Of a stretch of 50,659 nucleotides of DNA, positions 27,498 to 35,919 are shown one piece after another. Below the pieces are notes generated by a model that saw only the letters and a list, made by a program, of their open reading frames with translations, did no database searches and was not told where the DNA came from. Source of the DNA: an uncultured Mucilaginibacter sp. (GTDB lineage: Bacteria; Bacteroidota; Bacteroidia; Sphingobacteriales; Sphingobacteriaceae); the NCBI GenBank assembly GCA_903915155.1, contig CAIWRU010000114.1, forward strand, positions 1-50,659, in the 5' to 3' direction. Made by a program: the position numbers and the translations under genes. Position 1 is the stretch's first letter. The number at the start of each line of letters is the position of its first letter.

Positions 27498-28238
27498 TTA
27501 TTTGGCAGGCTGCAACGCTTGTAATGAATATGTTTTTTGCCGCCGCAGGTATCGTTTATAATTAGCTTTAATGTAAGTAATAAAGTCATACTCGCTGGCG
27601 TTAGCTGCAAACCAATAACCGGGGCGGTAACGGCGCATAAATTCGGTTAGCTGCCCGTCTTTAAGGCCGGTTATTTTGCCCACAAAAGTGCGGTTATAGC
27701 GGTAATCAATTACATTTTGGTAATAATCGCTCTGTATCTCGTTTCTTAAGTGCTCGGCATTGCGGCCACTGCGGCTAAAACTATTCCAAAGGGCATCAAT
27801 GCTTAAACCTACACCTGCGCCGGGTGATAGGGAGAGTAAATCCTTATTAGCGAGCGAGCCATAAACTTTGTTATAATCGCGTTTGGTGGCGGCAAGCCTT
27901 GCTTGCGGGTTTAAAACGGTATCGCGAATGGAGACTTCATTCAATTGTATGGCAGTACGTTTAAGGTATACTGCCCGAGAGTCGTAATTTTCAACCTTTA
28001 AGGTATCGGGATAATAACCATCTTTAGAAAATATTAATATATCACCAATACTGGCAGCAATATTGTATTCACCCTTCAGGTTATCATAAATATCATTGCC
28101 CGCGGTTACATTCCTTATGTTAACTATGGCTATACGGTCGTTAGTGTATTTATCAACCACAATCCCATCAATATGCTTTTCCTGTGCAAAGGCGCTAACA
28201 AAGCTTCCGGCAAATAACATCAACAACAAATATTTCAT
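27498..28238 (-). CDS. Exported protein with carboxypeptidase-regulatory-like domain
   Basis: The frame opens further upstream at 28289, but the ATG at 28238 gives a proper signal peptide (MKYLLLMLFAGSFVSAFAQ) and 246 residues. The mature protein begins with a CarboxypepD_reg-like beta-sandwich (IDGIVVDKYTNDRIAIVNIRN, then YNIAASIGDILIFSKDGY), as found at the front of TonB-dependent receptors and outer-membrane proteins. The rest is helical and charged, ending in a long basic tail. No receptor domain follows, so it is a stand-alone envelope protein of unknown role. A glucosaminidase gene lies 63 bp upstream. Confidence 0.78.
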   Translation of the reverse strand: MKYLLLMLFAGSFVSAFAQEKHIDGIVVDKYTNDRIAIVNIRNVTAGNDIYDNLKGEYNIAASIGDILIFSKDGYYPDTLKVENYDSRAVYLKRTAIQLNEVSIRDTVLNPQARLAATKRDYNKVYGSLANKDLLSLSPGAGVGLSIDALWNSFSRSGRNAEHLRNEIQSDYYQNVIDYRYNRTFVGKITGLKDGQLTEFMRRYRPGYWFAANASEYDFITYIKANYKRYLRRQKTYSLQALQPAK

Positions 28239-28301
28239 AGCAACGCTAAAACTAAACGTTCGCCGGGGCACATATATACTATTTAACACTTCTTAACATC
28301 A

Positions 28302-29132
28302 CTATTTTACTACCACCAACTTTTGCCCTATTTTAATATTGTTGTCGCTCAAATTATTAAGGCCCATTAATTCATCAACGGTAAGTCCAAAACGCTTTGA
28401 TATGTTATATAGTGTGTCGCCCTGCTGTACGGTGTATAATTTGCTGGCTGGTGTGGTTTGTATGATCGAATCTTTTGCGGCTTTTCCAATATTCTGATCT
28501 ATCTGGTTAAGTACCCTGTCTTCGCGCTTAATTTTTTGCACTTCGCCCTCCGGCCTGTCATATTGGTCGAGGTTATATTTTTGGATGATGCCGATGATCA
28601 GCTGCGGATATTTGGGATTAGTGGCATAGCCCGCCGCCTTTAAGCCATAAGCCCAGCCCTGGTAATCGTTTTTATCAAGCTCGAACAAGTGGGCGTAGTT
28701 CTTTCGTTTCAGAAAGTTTGAATGGTCTCTAAACGATTGTTCTGGTGTATCATAAACCCTGAAACAATCATTATGGCTGTCATCATCCTTATAATAACTT
28801 TTACCTGTCCAATCGCTGGTGCATTTTATGCCGAAATGATTGTTCGCGTTTTTTGCCAGTTCGCTGTTACCACTGCCCGATTCATATAAACCCTGTGCCA
28901 GTGTGATGCTGGCGGGGATGCCATATAAGTTCATTTCCTGTATAGCGATGGTTTTAAAACGGTCGATATATTGTAACGATGTGTACGACTGGTAATTGGA
29001 AATGGCATCGTGGTGATCGCGCTGGATATTTATATTATTTCGGTAAGCATCGCGGTTGCTGATGGTGCCTTTGCGCGCCGAGCAGGAACTGATGAATATT
29101 ACGGCGGCAAAAAGAATTAGTGTTTTACGCAT
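28302..29132 (-). CDS. Glucosaminidase lipoprotein with C-terminal LysM
   Basis: A 276-residue lipoprotein: the lipobox FISSCSA places the lipidated Cys at residue 17. A glucosaminidase/FlgJ-like domain (about 55-195) contains IPASITLAQGLYESGSGNSELAKNANNHFGIKC with the catalytic Glu. One LysM repeat closes the protein (LYTVQQGDTLYNISKRFG through IGQKLVVVK). Such enzymes cut the glycan strands of peptidoglycan between GlcNAc and MurNAc. It is next to a second glucosaminidase gene, suggesting duplication. Confidence 0.9.
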   Translation of the reverse strand: MRKTLILFAAVIFISSCSARKGTISNRDAYRNNINIQRDHHDAISNYQSYTSLQYIDRFKTIAIQEMNLYGIPASITLAQGLYESGSGNSELAKNANNHFGIKCTSDWTGKSYYKDDDSHNDCFRVYDTPEQSFRDHSNFLKRKNYAHLFELDKNDYQGWAYGLKAAGYATNPKYPQLIIGIIQKYNLDQYDRPEGEVQKIKREDRVLNQIDQNIGKAAKDSIIQTTPASKLYTVQQGDTLYNISKRFGLTVDELMGLNNLSDNNIKIGQKLVVVK

Positions 29133-29193
29133 AGTGGGCTAAACCTTAATTTAGGAAATAAGTTCAGCCAAAATAATACTTTAAATGTATTTT

Positions 29194-29775
29194 TTACTGA
29201 TTGTTAGCCATTTTGGGTTGTAAACCTGTTGGGTCGGTTGGGTCAGGTGCCGGTTGAAGCAGTGGTGGCTGATTGGCCGGGGTTTGATCCAGGTCATACA
29301 GTTTATACTTATTAATCAGGCCCAAAACCTGCGCTGCCCATTTACGGCTGCTGGCGTAACCGCTGCGTTGTATGCCTTTGGCCCAAGCTACGTAATCGTA
29401 CTGCGTAAACTGATCGGCCAGGTGGCTGAATTGTTTGCGCTCGGTCATGATACGGGCAAAATCTTCAAATGATTCTGTGATTGAGCTATATTGTTTATAT
29501 GATGACCTTACTTTTTTCTTGTGTTTATAGTAAACTGAAGTGCCGCCACCTTTAACACCGAACTGGTTGTTTAAATTTTGCGCTATGGCGCTGTTACCGC
29601 AAGCCGATTCGTGCATAGCAACACCCAAAATTATACTTGCGGGTATACCGGTTTCCTGCATAATGCGGATAGCATCAGCTTTAAACTTATCGATATACGA
29701 AACAGATGTGTTTTTTTGAGCCGATGCGGCTAAAGTTGAGATTAACAGTGCTGTTATCAGTAAGATTTTCTTCAT
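29194..29775 (-). CDS. Exported glucosaminidase-domain protein
   Basis: A 193-residue paralogue of the neighbouring lipoprotein. It has a signal peptide (MKKILLITALLISTLAASAQ) and then a glucosaminidase domain with IPASIILGVAMHESACGNSAIAQNLNNQFG, carrying the likely catalytic Glu in HESACGN. LysM and lipobox are missing; instead there is a Pro-rich C-terminal tail. The pair may split localisation, with one at the outer membrane and one in the periplasm. It follows the O-methyltransferase gene by 2 bp. Confidence 0.88.
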   Translation of the reverse strand: MKKILLITALLISTLAASAQKNTSVSYIDKFKADAIRIMQETGIPASIILGVAMHESACGNSAIAQNLNNQFGVKGGGTSVYYKHKKKVRSSYKQYSSITESFEDFARIMTERKQFSHLADQFTQYDYVAWAKGIQRSGYASSRKWAAQVLGLINKYKLYDLDQTPANQPPLLQPAPDPTDPTGLQPKMANNQ

Positions 29776-29777
29776 AA

Positions 29778-30416
29778 TTATTTTTTTCTGATGAGCAGTA
29801 TTCCGTCACGTACAGGAAGAATCAATTTCTCAACTCTATTGTCTACGGAAATCTGGTCATTTAGTTTGCGAATTGTTTGTGTATCGGTGTCATTTTCAGC
29901 ACCGTAAACCTTCCCCTTCCACAAAACATTATCAATTATTATTAATCCTCCGGACCTAACCTTGCGTAATATTAATTCAAAGTAAGTATAATTATTCTTT
30001 TTATCGGCATCAATAAACACAATGTCGAATATTTCATCCTGCAAAGTTGCTATAACCTGTATGGCTTCACCAAAATGGAGCTTTATCTTTTTATCCACAT
30101 TTGTTAGTTTAAAATGTGAATTAAGCATTTCCTCCATCTCGCGGTTTACCTCAATGGTATGAATAATACCATCTTCAGTTAAGCCTTCGGCCAGGCAAAT
30201 AGTGGCGTAACCTGTAAAGGTACCTATCTCCAATATCCGTTTCGGCTGCATCATTTTACTTAAAAAACTCAGCAGCCTTCCCTGGTAATGGCCCGATAAC
30301 ATATGCGGTTTCAACACCTTTAAATAGGTGTCGCGGTTTATTTTTTTAAGCACTTCCGGTTCCGGTTCGCAGTGCTCATCCAAATAGTGTTGCAGGTCAT
30401 CAGGCAGGATTTCCAT
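29778..30416 (-). CDS. SAM-dependent O-methyltransferase, CCoAOMT-like
   Basis: A 212-residue class I methyltransferase. The SAM-binding motif is ILEIGTFTGYATICLAEGL (about 76-94), and the metal and substrate residues are in IVFIDADKKNNYTYFE and IIIDNVLWKG. These match the cation-dependent family 3 O-methyltransferases typified by caffeoyl-CoA O-methyltransferase. The natural substrate in bacteria of this type is unknown. A perfect -7 box ends only 4 bases before the ATG, so the message is probably leaderless. The downstream glucosaminidase gene probably shares the transcript. Confidence 0.9.
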   Translation of the reverse strand: MEILPDDLQHYLDEHCEPEPEVLKKINRDTYLKVLKPHMLSGHYQGRLLSFLSKMMQPKRILEIGTFTGYATICLAEGLTEDGIIHTIEVNREMEEMLNSHFKLTNVDKKIKLHFGEAIQVIATLQDEIFDIVFIDADKKNNYTYFELILRKVRSGGLIIIDNVLWKGKVYGAENDTDTQTIRKLNDQISVDNRVEKLILPVRDGILLIRKK

Positions 30417-30420
30417 GCGG

Positions 30421-30428
30421 CAAAGGTA
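30421..30428 (-). promoter_or_regulatory. -7 box abutting the O-methyltransferase start
   Basis: The minus strand reads TACCTTTG, then GCCGC into the ATG (30416-30414). Only four bases separate the box from the start codon, less than the usual distance from -7 box to transcription start plus a leader. Confidence 0.5.
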
Positions 30429-30491
30429 AGTATTTTAAATTTAATGGGATTTTTATAATGTCAAATCATTGATTTACATATAAATATCTAT

Positions 30492-30905
30492 TTAAAAGCG
30501 CTTCTGTTCCATCCAAGATTGTAAAAGGATAGTGGCTGAAATGGTGTCCACTAATTCCTTGTTCCGCCGGTCCATTTTCCCCATACCGCTTTGCGCAATG
30601 GTAGCCGACGCCATTTTTGAGGTGAAGCGTTCATCGAGCATTTCAACAGGTATACCGGGGAAGTTTTTTTTAAGGATGGTCACAAATCCTTTAACATGCA
30701 CCGCCGATTGCGAGGGGGTATTATCCATCTGCTTTGGTTCGCCCACTATAAAGCGCTCCACCTGCTCGGTTTGCAGGTACTTTTTTAAATACTCAACAAT
30801 ATGCTGCGGATGTATGGTTTCCAATCCTGTAGCTATGATCTGCAATGGGTCGGTAACCGCAATACCTATGCGCTTGGTTCCGTAGTCGAAGGCCATTATT
30901 CTCAT
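30492..30905 (-). CDS. ruvX: RuvX/YqgF family nuclease
   Basis: A 137-residue RNase H-fold protein with all expected acidic positions: MAFDYGTKRIGIAVTDP (Asp7), VGEPKQMDNTPSQSA, LDERFTSKMA and a C-terminal VDTISATILLQSW. YqgF proteins were named putative Holliday-junction resolvases and are implicated in pre-16S rRNA 5'-end processing. The length is normal. It is divergent from holB, with a heptad repeat array between the two starts. Confidence 0.94.
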   Translation of the reverse strand: MRIMAFDYGTKRIGIAVTDPLQIIATGLETIHPQHIVEYLKKYLQTEQVERFIVGEPKQMDNTPSQSAVHVKGFVTILKKNFPGIPVEMLDERFTSKMASATIAQSGMGKMDRRNKELVDTISATILLQSWMEQKRF

Positions 30906-30909
30906 TGCA

Positions 30910-31019
30910 GATATGAAATGTGAGATGTGAGATATGAGATTAACTGGCGCATGCCCAAAGATAGTAGTTTTAGCACCTTTTTGTAAAAAAGCCGTTCCAA
31001 CATCATATCATCTCATATC
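30910..31019. repeat. 7-bp degenerate repeat array with opposed partial copy
   Basis: Four units of consensus RATRTGA occupy 30910-30937 on the plus strand, just upstream of the divergent ruvX start. A matching GATATGA lies on the minus strand at 31013-31019, and GATATGAGAT (30931-30940) pairs perfectly with ATCTCATATC (31010-31019). The whole sits in the ruvX/holB promoter gap. Confidence 0.55.
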
Positions 31020-31038
31020 AAATTGCTATTTTGCACCA

Positions 31039-32187
31039 ATGCAGTTTAAAGAAATAGTAGGGCAAGCCGCCATAAAACAACGTTTGATCAACTCGGTTAA
31101 TGAGAACAGGGTTAGTCACGCGCAACTTTTTTTGGGGCCGGAGGGATCGGGAAGTTTGGCATTAGCTGTAGCCTACGCACAATATTTGTCGTGCGAGGAT
31201 AAGCGGCCCGATGATTCATGCGGCGTATGCTCGGCATGCCGCAAATACCAGAAACTGATGCACCCCGACCTGCATTTTTCCTATCCTTTTTTTGCCAAAC
31301 ATAAGGATGATAACGCGCTTACTTTTATTGAGCAATGGCGCGAAGCGTTTTTGGCGAACCCTTATCTGAACCTGGATATTTGGCGCGATTACCTGGATGC
31401 CGAAAACAAACAGGCCAACATCAACATTGCTGAGTGCCACCAGATAATAAAAAAACTTAGCCTTAAGCCGTTTGAATCGGTTTACAAGGTTTTGATACTT
31501 TGGTTGCCTGAGTATTTGGATAAAGAAGGAAACGCGCTACTGAAAATAATTGAGGAGCCCCAACCAAATACGCTGTTTTTGCTCGTGGCCCAAAACCAGG
31601 ATCAGATTCTAAACACTATCCTTTCGCGTACGCAGCTGATCAAAATCCCGGCATTGGGATATGAGGAGATCAAGGAAACCCTCATCGCCCAATATAACCA
31701 AACCGAGGATGCCGCTGCTGAAATTGCCTATTTAGCCAATGGTAATTTAACCGAGGCATTGGCAATGCTACAGCAGGAAAACAAGGGGTACCATAAAATA
31801 TTTGTGGATTGGCTGCGCCTGTGTTTTGCCAATAAAGGGCTGGAAGTATTGAGCTTTGTTGACCAGTTAGCCAAGATGGGCCGCGAGAATCAAAAGAACT
31901 TTTTGCGGTACGGCATCAGCTTTATACGAGAGTGTTGTTTGCTGATGGCGGGGGCAGGAAACCTGGTGCATTTACCGGCGCAAGAGCTGGAAACGGCACA
32001 AAAAATGACCAATGTAATGGACATTTCGCAAGCACAGGCCATCAGCGCCGAGCTTGAAAAAGCACATTACCATGTAGAGAGAAATGCAAATCCTAAAATT
32101 TTATTTTTAGATGTATCTTTACAAATTATAAAAACGCTAAAGTTTAAAACGATCCGCCAAACGGCGGACACAATATATACCAAATAA
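31039..32187 (+). CDS. holB: DNA polymerase III delta' subunit
   Basis: The frame is open from 30934, but the ATG at 31039 (MQFKEIVGQAAIKQRLINSV) matches the family start and gives 382 residues. HolB is part of the clamp loader. The P-loop is degenerate (GPEGSGSLAL), as is usual for delta'. A zinc module (SCEDKRPDDSCGVCSACRK) follows, then KVLILWLPEYLDKEGNALLKIIEEP and SRTQLIKIP, the clamp-loader arginine-finger region. Its stop is 1 bp before ricT, and holB-ricT-gldH appears to be an operon. Confidence 0.94.
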   Translation: MQFKEIVGQAAIKQRLINSVNENRVSHAQLFLGPEGSGSLALAVAYAQYLSCEDKRPDDSCGVCSACRKYQKLMHPDLHFSYPFFAKHKDDNALTFIEQWREAFLANPYLNLDIWRDYLDAENKQANINIAECHQIIKKLSLKPFESVYKVLILWLPEYLDKEGNALLKIIEEPQPNTLFLLVAQNQDQILNTILSRTQLIKIPALGYEEIKETLIAQYNQTEDAAAEIAYLANGNLTEALAMLQQENKGYHKIFVDWLRLCFANKGLEVLSFVDQLAKMGRENQKNFLRYGISFIRECCLLMAGAGNLVHLPAQELETAQKMTNVMDISQAQAISAELEKAHYHVERNANPKILFLDVSLQIIKTLKFKTIRQTADTIYTK

Positions 32188-32188
32188 T

Positions 32189-33673
32189 ATGGGATGTGGA
32201 AGTTGCTCAACCGGGGGCGGATGTTCACCGGCTGGCTGCAAAAGTAATGGCTCGTGCCTTACTAATGGCTGCAGCAAATTAGATGTTTACGATTGGCTGT
32301 CGCACATGGACATGCCGACAAACTATAAACCGTTTCCGGTTATCGAGGTAAAATTTAAAGGTTCAAGAAAAGAGTTTTTCCTGAACAGCGAGAACATTTA
32401 CCTGGAAGCAGGCGAGCTTGTAGTGGTTGAAACCGCTACCGGCGGCTATGATGTTGGTCACGTATCTGTTACCGGCGAATTGGTGCGCATGCAAATGGTT
32501 AAGCGCCGTGTAAAGGAAGCCGATGTAACCAAAAAGATATATCGCAAAGCGACAGTTGCCGACGTTGAAAAGTGGAAAGCCGCTAAGGATTTGGAATGGG
32601 AAACCATGCACAAATCGCGTAAGCTGGCACTGGAACTTAACCTGAGCATGAAGCTGAGCGATGTGGATTACCAGGGTGATAAAACCAAAGCGACATTTTA
32701 TTATACCGCCGAGGGTCGCGTGGATTTCCGCGAGCTGATCAAGAAAATGGCGGAGCAATTCCGTATCAGGATAGAGATGCGGCAAATAGGCATGCGCCAG
32801 GAAGCAAGCCGCTTAGGTGGCATTGGCTCATGTGGGCGCGAATTGTGCTGCTCAACCTGGTTAACGGATTTTAAAACAGTATCAACTTCGGCTGCGAGGT
32901 ATCAAAACCTTTCGCTCAATACCTTAAAACTGGCAGGGCAATGCGGCAAATTAAAGTGCTGTTTGAATTATGAACTCGACACTTATATGGATGCGCTTAA
33001 ATACATCCCCGATAATGTGAATGTGCTGAAAACCGAAAAAGGGGATGCACGCCTGCAAAAAACTGATATATTTAAAAAGCTGATGTGGTTTAGCTACCCA
33101 CGCGAGGAATCGTGGATACCATTGACTTTAACCAAGGTAAAGGAAATTCAGCAGCAAAATAAGGAGGGTATTATCCCTGCCGACCTGGGCGAACTTGCTG
33201 AACTGGAGAACAAATTTGTTAAGGATAAAGAGCCTGATTACGAAAACGTAGTTGGCCAGGACAGCCTTACCCGTTTGGATGACCGCAGCCGCAACAACAA
33301 AAAGAAAAATAACAACAACAAAAACCGCAATAACCGTAACCCGAATCAAGCGCCGCAACAGGGCAATCAACAGCGCCAGGCAAATGCAGGTGATGGGAAC
33401 AGGCAGCCACGGCCGGAAGGTAATAGACCAGAGGGCAACAGGCCACCGCGCCCTGAAGGCCAGCGTAATGACGGGAACCGCCAGCCACGACCAGAAGGAC
33501 AACGCCCGGATGGGAACAGGCCGCAAAAGGCTGAGGGAAATGCGCCTGAAGGACAGCGCCCCGATGGTAACAAACCGCAGGGAAATAACGCAAACAGGCG
33601 CCATAAACACCGTCGCCCAAATCAGAATAACCAAAACCGCCCCGGCGGAAATACCGGCGGACCAACAGCATAA
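32189..33673 (+). CDS. ricT: RicT/PSP1-domain protein with Arg/Asn/Pro-rich tail
   Basis: A 494-residue RicT (YaaT) homologue. Family members join RicA and RicF in an iron-sulphur complex affecting RNase Y in Bacillus; its partners here are unknown. The N-terminus is unusually Cys-rich (GCGSCSTGGGCSPAGC and more). The PSP1 core runs from about 45 to 320 and carries SCGRELCCSTWL and GQCGKLKCCLNYE. From about residue 370 the protein becomes a repetitive basic tail of PRPEGNR/GQRPDGN-like units, about 120 residues. The tail probably is disordered and may bind nucleic acid. Confidence 0.92.
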   Translation: MGCGSCSTGGGCSPAGCKSNGSCLTNGCSKLDVYDWLSHMDMPTNYKPFPVIEVKFKGSRKEFFLNSENIYLEAGELVVVETATGGYDVGHVSVTGELVRMQMVKRRVKEADVTKKIYRKATVADVEKWKAAKDLEWETMHKSRKLALELNLSMKLSDVDYQGDKTKATFYYTAEGRVDFRELIKKMAEQFRIRIEMRQIGMRQEASRLGGIGSCGRELCCSTWLTDFKTVSTSAARYQNLSLNTLKLAGQCGKLKCCLNYELDTYMDALKYIPDNVNVLKTEKGDARLQKTDIFKKLMWFSYPREESWIPLTLTKVKEIQQQNKEGIIPADLGELAELENKFVKDKEPDYENVVGQDSLTRLDDRSRNNKKKNNNNKNRNNRNPNQAPQQGNQQRQANAGDGNRQPRPEGNRPEGNRPPRPEGQRNDGNRQPRPEGQRPDGNRPQKAEGNAPEGQRPDGNKPQGNNANRRHKHRRPNQNNQNRPGGNTGGPTA

Positions 33674-33678
33674 CAACA

Positions 33679-34167
33679 ATGAAACGGGCATTTAAATTTA
33701 TATACCTGCTACCTGCTTTATTTATGATAATGGTATTGGGCTCGTGCAGCGACCCTAATGCGGTTATCGACAAAAATACCGAAATAGATAACCATAATTG
33801 GTCGTACGGTAATTTGGTGAAGTATGATGTGAAGATAGATGATGAGAAGGTGCCCTATAATTTATACTTCAATGTGCGTGTAACCGATGATTATAAATAT
33901 TCGAACATATTTATCCTGCTGCACCAAACCGGGCCGGATAATAAACCGGCCGTTAACCGCATGGAATTTAAACTGGCCAATTCCGATGGCGAATGGCTGG
34001 GTGATGGATCGGGTAATTTGTACAATTACCAGATGATATTCCGCCAGGCATATCGATTCCCGGCTAAGGGTATTTATCATTTCGCCATTGAGCAGAATAT
34101 GCGCGATAACCCGCTGCATGAGATTAGTGATGTGGGGTTAAGGGTGGAAAAAGACACCAAACAATAA
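33679..34167 (+). CDS. gldH: Gliding motility lipoprotein GldH
   Basis: A 162-residue lipoprotein with lipobox MVLGSCSD (Cys at about 23) and a single beta-rich domain containing HNWSYGNLVKYDVKI, YNLYFNVRVTDDYKYSNIF, GSGNLYNYQMIFRQAYRFP and GIYHFAIEQNMRDNPL. These are the conserved parts of GldH, required for gliding in Flavobacterium and widespread in Bacteroidota that do not glide. The gene follows ricT by 5 bp, the usual neighbourhood. No other gld or type IX secretion gene is in the window. Confidence 0.93.
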   Translation: MKRAFKFIYLLPALFMIMVLGSCSDPNAVIDKNTEIDNHNWSYGNLVKYDVKIDDEKVPYNLYFNVRVTDDYKYSNIFILLHQTGPDNKPAVNRMEFKLANSDGEWLGDGSGNLYNYQMIFRQAYRFPAKGIYHFAIEQNMRDNPLHEISDVGLRVEKDTKQ

Positions 34168-34238
34168 GCTATTTTTTCAGCGGCGTATTATTTCCTTATT
34201 AAAATTTTCTATCTTCGTTTTGCTAATATTTTTTGCAA

Positions 34239-35633
34239 ATGGAAGTTTTTGTTTTAGTCGCCGCCGTAATAATTTTATTGATAGCCGTGTTTTTGTTCGT
34301 GCAAAAACCAAAGTCGGCCGATGGTGTTTCGGTGGAGGAATTGGGGCGATTAAAATCTGTAAATACTACCCTTAATATCTCCTTAGCCAAAGCCGAAGAA
34401 CGTGCTTCCGGCCTTGCAGCCGAGCGCGATAAAGCCGATAAATTATTACAGGACGAACGTGTACGTTATGATGCCCAGTTAAGTACAATTAACCAGGAAC
34501 TGTTGATTGAAAAAAACAGTATGGCGAAGGCCGAGGAATCGTTCAAAGCCCAACGGGAAAGACTGACCGAGCAGGAAAGGGCCATTAATGATATTCAACA
34601 AAAGTTTCAGTTGGAATTTCAGAATGTGGCGAATAAGTTGCTGGATGAAAAGTCGCAGAAGTTTGTGGAAACCAACCGTGCTAATTTGGATGTGCTGCTT
34701 AATCCGCTAAAAGAAAACATTAAAGCTTTTGAAGAAAAGGTAGACAAAGTTTACAACATGGAAGCCGCCGAGCGTAATACACTTAAAGGGGTTATTACGC
34801 AGTTGATGGACCTGAATAAACTCATCAGCAATGAGGCGCAGAACCTGACTAAAGCATTAAAGGGCGACAATAAAAAACAAGGCAACTGGGGCGAGGTGAT
34901 CTTGGAGCGTGTGTTGGAACGTTCGGGATTGGTGAAGGACCAGGAGTACCGTATGCAGGTAAGTTTGCAAGGCGCGGATGGCAGCAGGCTGCAACCCGAT
35001 GTTATTATCGACCTGCCTGATGAAAAACATTTAATAATTGACTCCAAAGTATCGCTGATAGCTTATGAGCGTTTGGTGAACTGTGAGACGGAAGAAGAGC
35101 GCAAGTTATTCTCCAAAGCCCATGTGGAATCTATTCGCAGCCACGTATCAGGTCTATCAGCCAAAAACTACCACGACCTTTACCAGATCAATTCACCCGA
35201 TTTTGTATTGCTGTTTATACCGATAGAATCCTCATTCAGTTTCGCGGTGCAGATAGATGCCGAGTTATTCAGCGATGCCTGGGATAAACGGGTAGTGATC
35301 GTAAGTCCATCTACCTTATTGGCTACGCTGCGCACCATCGCCAGCATCTGGAAGCAGGAACGCCAAAATCGTAACGTATTGGAAATTGCAAGGCTTAGCG
35401 GCGCCATGTATGATAAATTCGTTGGTTTTGTAGGCGATATGGAGAGTATCGGCAAAAATATCAAGCAAAGCCAGGGGGCTTATGAAAATGCTATCAATAA
35501 ATTAACTGAGGGTAACGGTAACCTCACCCGTACCGCTGAAAAAATTAAAAGTTTGGGCGCTAAAGCTAATAAGCAACTGGACCAAAAATATTTGGAGCAG
35601 GATGACGTTAAACAGATAGAAGACGAAGCTTAA
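34239..35633 (+). CDS. rmuC: DNA recombination protein RmuC
   Basis: A 464-residue membrane-anchored protein. A TTG lies 6 bp upstream in frame, but the ATG at 34239 (MEVFVLVAAVIILLIAV) starts directly with the N-terminal helix. A coiled coil (about 35-150) leads to the RmuC nuclease-like domain with QGNWGEVILERVLERSGL, QPDVIIDLPDEKHLIIDSKVSL and DFVLLFIPIESSF. RmuC limits inversions at short inverted repeats in E. coli; the window is rich in such repeats, but no link is shown. A terminator follows. Confidence 0.93.
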   Translation: MEVFVLVAAVIILLIAVFLFVQKPKSADGVSVEELGRLKSVNTTLNISLAKAEERASGLAAERDKADKLLQDERVRYDAQLSTINQELLIEKNSMAKAEESFKAQRERLTEQERAINDIQQKFQLEFQNVANKLLDEKSQKFVETNRANLDVLLNPLKENIKAFEEKVDKVYNMEAAERNTLKGVITQLMDLNKLISNEAQNLTKALKGDNKKQGNWGEVILERVLERSGLVKDQEYRMQVSLQGADGSRLQPDVIIDLPDEKHLIIDSKVSLIAYERLVNCETEEERKLFSKAHVESIRSHVSGLSAKNYHDLYQINSPDFVLLFIPIESSFSFAVQIDAELFSDAWDKRVVIVSPSTLLATLRTIASIWKQERQNRNVLEIARLSGAMYDKFVGFVGDMESIGKNIKQSQGAYENAINKLTEGNGNLTRTAEKIKSLGAKANKQLDQKYLEQDDVKQIEDEA

Positions 35634-35653
35634 CCCCCTGTACAAAATAATTT

Positions 35654-35688
35654 AAGGTAGCTACAAAAGGTATTAAGCTGCCTTTTTT
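35654..35688 (+). terminator. Intrinsic terminator of rmuC
   Basis: AAGGTAGCT (35654-35662) pairs with AGCTGCCTT (35676-35684), with one G-T wobble, and a run of six T follows (35683-35688). It lies 20 bp after the rmuC stop. Confidence 0.75.
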
Positions 35689-35874
35689 AGCAGGATATTT
35701 AGCCGGTTTGCCAAAATGACATTGCAATGATATAGCTGAAAGCGTCATGATGGCACCTGCTTTCTGCTTAAATAAACGTTTAAGCGTTATCGCCCAAAGT
35801 ATAAAAAATGCCTTTTAACATTTTTTAACAAAAAACTTAATAACAAGTTATTGCATCCGCAGTCTATATGGTAT

Positions 35875-35882
35875 TATATTTG
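35875..35882 (+). promoter_or_regulatory. -7 box of htrA with upstream TTG
   Basis: TATATTTG is an exact TAnnTTTG. A TTG at 35851-35853 lies 21 bp upstream and is an acceptable -33. Further upstream CTTAAA/TTTAAG half-sites (about 35768-35785) form a small palindrome of unknown meaning. The ATG of htrA is 37 bp downstream. Confidence 0.5.
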
Positions 35883-35919
35883 AATTGTTAAAGAAAATAG
35901 CAAAAGAAAAGTGCATCAT

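Noticed and set aside
33128..33773. Overlapping minus-strand frames of 187 and 168 codons opposite the ricT tail
   Set aside because: They arise because the repetitive, stop-poor tail of RicT is also open on the other strand; the products are low-complexity (one nearly all SGRCP repeats).
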